In this document: piece by piece, positions 38,704 to 43,161 of the stretch
Position numbering within the stretch: position 1 is the first letter of the stretch
Layout of the letters: each line of letters opens with the position of its first letter
Assembly (NCBI RefSeq): GCF_913776365.1
Contig: NZ_CAJYMO010000255.1
Location: 1 to 43,161 of the forward strand
Direction: 5' to 3'
DNA: 43,161 nucleotides
From: an uncultured Chryseobacterium sp.
Lineage (GTDB): Bacteria; Bacteroidota; Bacteroidia; Flavobacteriales; Weeksellaceae
Translations under genes and position numbers: made by a program
Notes under the pieces: generated by a model
Seen by the model: the letters and a program-made list of their open reading frames with translations, nothing else
What the model was told of the DNA's origin: nothing
Database searches by the model: none

Positions 38704-41226
38704 ATGAGAAAATTAATGATTTCAGGAAATACCCGTCCCGTGATCGGGCAGAAAGAAATGTACTCCGTTTCTTTCGCCGATGAAAATAATGGCCATCTTC
38801 ATGAGCATTGGCTGAACCCGTCGGGCCTGCTGTATGAAAACCCTTTACAGGCTTCCGGAACACACTGGGAAGTGATGGTGAAGACCGGAACAGACTGGCG
38901 GAAAGGCGGAAGTGCTAAAGAAGGACAGACTGTTCCGTATACCTTCGGGCAGAAAAGCCTGATGCACAGAGGGATCAAGATCGTTGCACGCCAGGGGCAG
39001 CATACGGCGGAGCTGGTCGTTTATCCGCAGCGGGCAAAAGAACCGAAACTCCTGAAAGTGGAGCTTCTGGATGTCAATTACCGGCCGTTGCCTAAAGGAA
39101 AGGTCCTGAGTTACCGGGACACCGTTATCGCAAGGGCCTGTTGCGTGGAAATGTTCAATATGCAGGTGGCTTTTACCCTATGAGAAGACGATGCTCGGGG
39201 GCCGGGACATAACCCTGCTGTCAATGCCCTGAATAAAATCAACCTGATTCCTCTGCTGGGGATTGTCAATAGCAGAGGGGTTGCGGGAGTGGTGTTCAGG
39301 CTGCCGTCGTATACCATGGCCGTTGTGATCGCCAATGCGCGGATGGCACCGGGTGACATAAGTGAAGGAGCGGCCCATGAATATTATGTGACGGCAGATG
39401 TGGTCAGCCGAGGCATACAGAAAGCCAGCCCGAATATGAATGTGGCCAATCCTATGCGTCATCCGGATCCTCCTTTACAAAACAAGCTGCCGGAAAGGAA
39501 GGCTGCACGCCCTCCGAAGGCGAAACCCGTTCCGGAAAAGCCAAAGCCCCATCCCGATTCTCCGAAATTTCCTGTCACCACAGGCGGGGAAAGCCGGCGT
39601 GACGACCGGGAACAGCTTTTGCAGGCCGAATTTGTAGATGCGGCCGGCAAGAGGCTTCATTCTTCCAGGGTGGGGAGCACGGCGGTTATGAAGATCACGG
39701 CCCGGAACATGAACCATAAAAAAGTCAGGGTAAAAGTCTGGGAACAGGACAACCTTCTCTGGACCCATGACCTGATCTATGACAGCAGCTGGATACTGAC
39801 AGGCGACGAAAATTACATCCGCCTGCAGCTTACAAAAAAAATGTTTGATAAGGCCAGAGACGGCGGTACGGACAGCAGCCGGCAGGATTATTTCATCGAG
39901 GTGATCCACCATGAAACCTCCGTAACTTCTGAGGTACTGCCCGTTTCACTGGATGCTGTACCCATGAAAGCGGAGAAAGGGAGGAGCGTGAGTGTGGTTG
40001 ATGAACCGGAGCAAACCAAGACAGGTACCACGTGTATCTGTAAAGAACAGTACAGGGATTTGGTTTGGGGAGGAAAGGTAAGCTGTGAATTCAGGAGAAA
40101 AGTTGTTGAAATCTCTAAAAGACAAGGTTTTGATGCCGATAATTTTATGACAGCAATGGCTCATGAAACGGGTGGAACTTTTGATCCAACTTGTGGAACA
40201 TTCAAAAAACATAAAAATGAGGAAAAAGAAGGCTATGTTGGATTGATACAAATTGGAAAAGATGCTGCTAAAAATATAGGAACAACAAGAAGCCACTTAA
40301 TAAAAATGAATCAGATAGATCAGTTAGATTACGTTGAGAAGTATTTAGCAAAAAAGAAAGGCAAACTGAATACTTTATCAGATTTTTATTTGGCAATATT
40401 ATTTCCTATTGACTGTGGTAAAGGAAATGAACCCAATCATATTGTGTTTGATAACAGTTTACCTATTTCTTACAAAAATGGTAAACTAATAAAAGATTTA
40501 AATTATTGGAGAAATGTAGCTTACTCTGCCAACCCCATTTTTCATAAAGAAGGTAAAGAAGAAAGTGGTAAAACATATGTTTGGGAAATAACAAAAAATA
40601 TACAAATTTGGTATGAAAAAGAAAAAAATAATAAAGTCCAAAATTTTATATGTGATAAGAAAATATTAGTTACTAAACCGTTGTCTATTAAAGGTACTTG
40701 GAATGTGGTGGTAACAGAAAAATATACAGGTAGTAAATGTAAACATATTGAAAAAACACCTGTTAGACCTAATTGTCGAAGAGGTAAAATTGAAGTATAT
40801 GATCATAATGGGAAAGAAGTTCTATCTATTTCTGACTGTTTACTGGAAGGTATAGCAGGTGAAAATAGAAATATAACCGATTCAGATGCACCATTTGGTA
40901 CATATCAAATTTCATCAGCACCATTTATTATGGGTTCATCATCTGGAGATAAACGTACCTCGTACGGACCAAATCCTCGTTTATCATTTGAGCCTATTAA
41001 AGGATCAGGAGATGAAGCTGATAAAAGCGGACGTTCTTTAATAAGAATACATGGAGGAAGACAGGAAACTAAAATATTTACTGCAAGAACTAATCCAAAT
41101 TTATTAAGGACCCATGGTTGTATTAGGATATGGGATTCCGATGCAAAAAGATTCTACGACTGGTGGGTGGAGTATCATACAAATTATCCAAACATCAAAC
41201 CGGGTAAGTTAATTTTAAAAAGATAA
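38704..41226 (+). pseudogene. Modular polymorphic-toxin effector, interrupted by in-frame TGA at 39181-39183; C-terminal lysozyme-like + L,D-transpeptidase-like domains
   Basis: ORFs 38587..39183 and 39289..41226 lie in the same frame. Reading through the TGA gives ...MQVAFTL*EDDARGPGHNPAVNALNKINLIPLLG...HGG...RTHGCIRIWD... with no other stop until 41226. C-terminus has FMTAMAHETGGTFDP...GYVGLIQIG and IHGGRQ...RTHGCIRI. Confidence 0.75.
39334..39875 (+). repeat. Direct repeat, copy 1 (effector middle region)
   Basis: Aligned by eye to 42458-42996: scattered substitutions and one 3-nt length difference, open in the same frame. Confidence 0.95.
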
Positions 41227-41230
41227 TAAA

Positions 41231-42289
41231 ATGGTACATAAATTATTGAAAATATTTTTTTTAGGATTCTTATCGGTTATAAGTAATTGTCAAAATAAAG
41301 AAAATAATAAACACCAGATGATCAACAATACGAATAAAGTAAGTGAAAATAAGAGATTAAAAGATGGTATAACTATAAGAACATCACTCTTTGAAACAGA
41401 TGATATTAGCTTAAAACAGTATAAATATAAAGAAACTTATTTGGAAGATATTTATATAAACGATTTATTAGATAACAACTACAGGGAAAACTTTTTCAGG
41501 TATTTGAAAAACCGTGAGAATGAAGACGATTTTAAAACTACATTATTTGTAAAATTATTAATGATCAGAATTCAGCAACTAAAAGACAGCAATGCTTTTT
41601 TCCTGTTATCAGAATGTTCAAAAATTCCTGAATTATCTTTAGATGGAATAGAATTATTACATGAATATTTGATAGAATTGTTTCTTACAGATCCAGCTTT
41701 CTTTATAAAGCAAGGCACTAAATATAATGATAAGGGTATTGTTGATTATATCATGTCGGAAAGCGAAGATTATCTGGTTCCACAACTTTTTTTCGCTGAA
41801 AATATGGGATTTATTGTAGGGAATGAGAAAAAAATATTATTAAATAAAGAATTTGAAAATGAAATAAGGGATAAGAATTTAAGTTTACAATTAAAGAAAT
41901 TCCCAAAATCAGATATTAAATTTTCTCCGTCTTTATATTCGGGATGGGAAAATAAAACGGTCAGGTTTACAAATATATATGAATTATTTTTTAGTGATGA
42001 GTTCACTACCCATTTAAATACAATGGAATCGATATATTTTAAGGTTAATATTTTGCCTACTTTAAAGAAGTATATAATTAATACCAATGATAGTGTACAG
42101 ATTTATACCATTCAGGATCCCGACGGATTTACAAATCTCCGCAAAGATAAAAGCGCGTCATCTGAAATATTACAGAAAATAAATTCAGGAGAGCATATTG
42201 GCGTTTTAGATAATTCCGGAGAGTGGATTTTAGTAAAGACCAAAGAGGGAAAGGAAGGGTATGTCCATAGAAGCAGAGTAAAATATTAA
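41231..42289 (+). CDS. Lipoprotein with C-terminal SH3b-like domain; candidate immunity protein
   Basis: MVHKLLKIFFLGFLSVISNCQNKENN lipobox; C-terminus GFTNLRKDKSASSEILQKINSGEHIGVLDNSGEWILVKTKEGKEGYVHRSRVKY fits SH3_3; starts 4 nt after the toxin stop. Confidence 0.8.
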   Translation: MVHKLLKIFFLGFLSVISNCQNKENNKHQMINNTNKVSENKRLKDGITIRTSLFETDDISLKQYKYKETYLEDIYINDLLDNNYRENFFRYLKNRENEDDFKTTLFVKLLMIRIQQLKDSNAFFLLSECSKIPELSLDGIELLHEYLIELFLTDPAFFIKQGTKYNDKGIVDYIMSESEDYLVPQLFFAENMGFIVGNEKKILLNKEFENEIRDKNLSLQLKKFPKSDIKFSPSLYSGWENKTVRFTNIYELFFSDEFTTHLNTMESIYFKVNILPTLKKYIINTNDSVQIYTIQDPDGFTNLRKDKSASSEILQKINSGEHIGVLDNSGEWILVKTKEGKEGYVHRSRVKY

Positions 42290-42439
42290 TCTTTGTGACC
42301 ATTATTTATAAATGTATTAATTAGTACTCATGTCTATATATTTTATATTAATATTTGCCTGATTATTTACTTAAAATATTTATTTTCAAATATTTAAATG
42401 TTTTTTAATAATGTAAACTAATTGAGACCAAGTACTTAG

Positions 42440-43161
42440 ATTAAAATACATATCATTAATGCGTGGACAGCACCGGGTGACAGAAGTGAAGGAGCGGCCC
42501 ATGAATATTATGTAACGGCAGATGTGGTCAGCCGAAACATACAGAAAGCCAGCCCGAATGTGAATATGGCCAATCCTATGCATCATCCGGATTCTTTACA
42601 AAGCAATACGCCGGAAAGAAAGGCTGCACGCCCTCCGAAGGTAAAAGCCGTTCCGGAAAAGCCAAAGCCCCGTCCCGATTCTCCGAAATTCCCTGTCACC
42701 ATAGGCGGGGAAAGCCGGAGTGACGACCGGGAAAAACTTTTGCATGCCGGGTTTGTGGATGCGGCCGGCAACAGGCTTCATTCTTCCAGGGTAGGAAGCA
42801 CGGCGGTCATGAAGATCACGGCCCGGAACATGAACCATAAAAAAGTCAGGGTAAAAGTCTGGGAACAGGACAACCTTCTCTGGACCCATGACCTGATTTA
42901 CGACAGCAGCTGGATCCTGACAGGCGATGAAAATTACATCCGCCTGCAGCTCACGAAAAAGATGTTTGACAAGGGCAGAGACGGCGGCACTGACAGATAT
43001 GTAATATTAGCTATTCATATACGAGGAATAAGCAATATATATGGACATGCAATAGAATATTATGATACAGACAGATTAGTAAAGTATGGTTTTACTAAAA
43101 TAGGTACAGATTTAAATTCTAGACAATTAAAAAAGAGCTATTATAGCTTTTGGATCTGTTA
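42440..43161 (+). pseudogene. Orphan toxin C-terminal cassette (no native N-terminus; 3' end beyond window)
   Basis: Open frame from after TAG at 42437-42439 to the window end. Conserved part to GGTD, then a new tip RYVILAIHIRGISNIYGHAIEYYDTDRLVKYGFTKIGTDLNSRQLKKSYYSFWIC. No start codon equivalent to the effector N-terminus. Confidence 0.75.
42458..42996 (+). repeat. Direct repeat, copy 2 (N-terminally truncated effector middle region)
   Basis: AWTAPGDRSEGAAHEYYVTADVVSRNIQKASPNVNMANPMHHPDSLQSNTPERKAARPPK...MFDKGRDGGTD; matches copy 1. Confidence 0.95.

Noticed and set aside
39181-39183. TGA recoded as Trp or selenocysteine
   Set aside because: TGA ends other genes here in ordinary fashion (e.g. 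3899-3901). No SECIS-like evidence was examined or seen, and the residue context fits a simple TGG-to-TGA change.
39111-39462. Minus-strand ORFs MSPGAIRALAITTAM... and MTHRIGHIHIRAGF... (the latter also in copy 2 at 42386-42586)
   Set aside because: Antisense to the repeated effector region; their similarity simply reflects the DNA duplication.
37092-43161. Complete type VI secretion or eCIS gene cluster
   Set aside because: Only accessory/effector genes are visible (LysM, DUF4280, effector, immunity). No sheath, tube, baseplate, ClpV or membrane complex genes in the window.
37092-43161. Insertion sequence or prophage carrying the toxin locus
   Set aside because: No transposase, integrase, terminase or terminal inverted repeats found at the edges; the direct repeat is coding effector sequence.

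Overview
This is a chromosomal window of a Chryseobacterium-like Flavobacteriia (Bacteroidota). That assignment is inferred from protein content, T9SS sorting tails and TAnnTTTG-type promoters; no marker search was run. Bases 1-36.7 kb are mostly ordinary core or shell genes: ftsX end, DUF3098, uppP, truB, an RluF/RluB-type pseudouridine synthase, an HHH-repeat protein, MerR and AraC regulators, ccoG, an SMP-30-like lipoprotein, a DEAD-box helicase, rpsA, T9SS-secreted VWA and M36 proteins, EamA, an alpha/beta hydrolase, patatin, CorA, fabH-like KAS III, a thioredoxin-fold protein, pruA, topoisomerase IB, aminopeptidase P and mnmE. The intergenic DNA holds several repeat families: a 20-unit heptamer array, a dispersed TTGAnnn/GCGCAGCGGA repeat, a 43-nt palindrome, and three copies of a structured repeat resembling the flavobacterial 'Flavo-1' type RNA. 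The most interesting part is 37.1-43.2 kb, a polymorphic-toxin locus. It contains a LysM protein, a DUF4280 (PAAR-like) protein, and a modular effector whose AT-rich C-terminus joins a lysozyme/transglycosylase-like domain to an L,D-transpeptidase-like (YkuD-type HGC) domain. A lipoprotein with an SH3b-like tail follows as candidate immunity protein. The effector frame is broken by one in-frame TGA (39181-39183). Downstream, about 540 bp of the effector's middle region is repeated without an N-terminus and is fused in frame to a different AT-rich C-terminus. This looks like an orphan or silent toxin-tip cassette that runs off the window.
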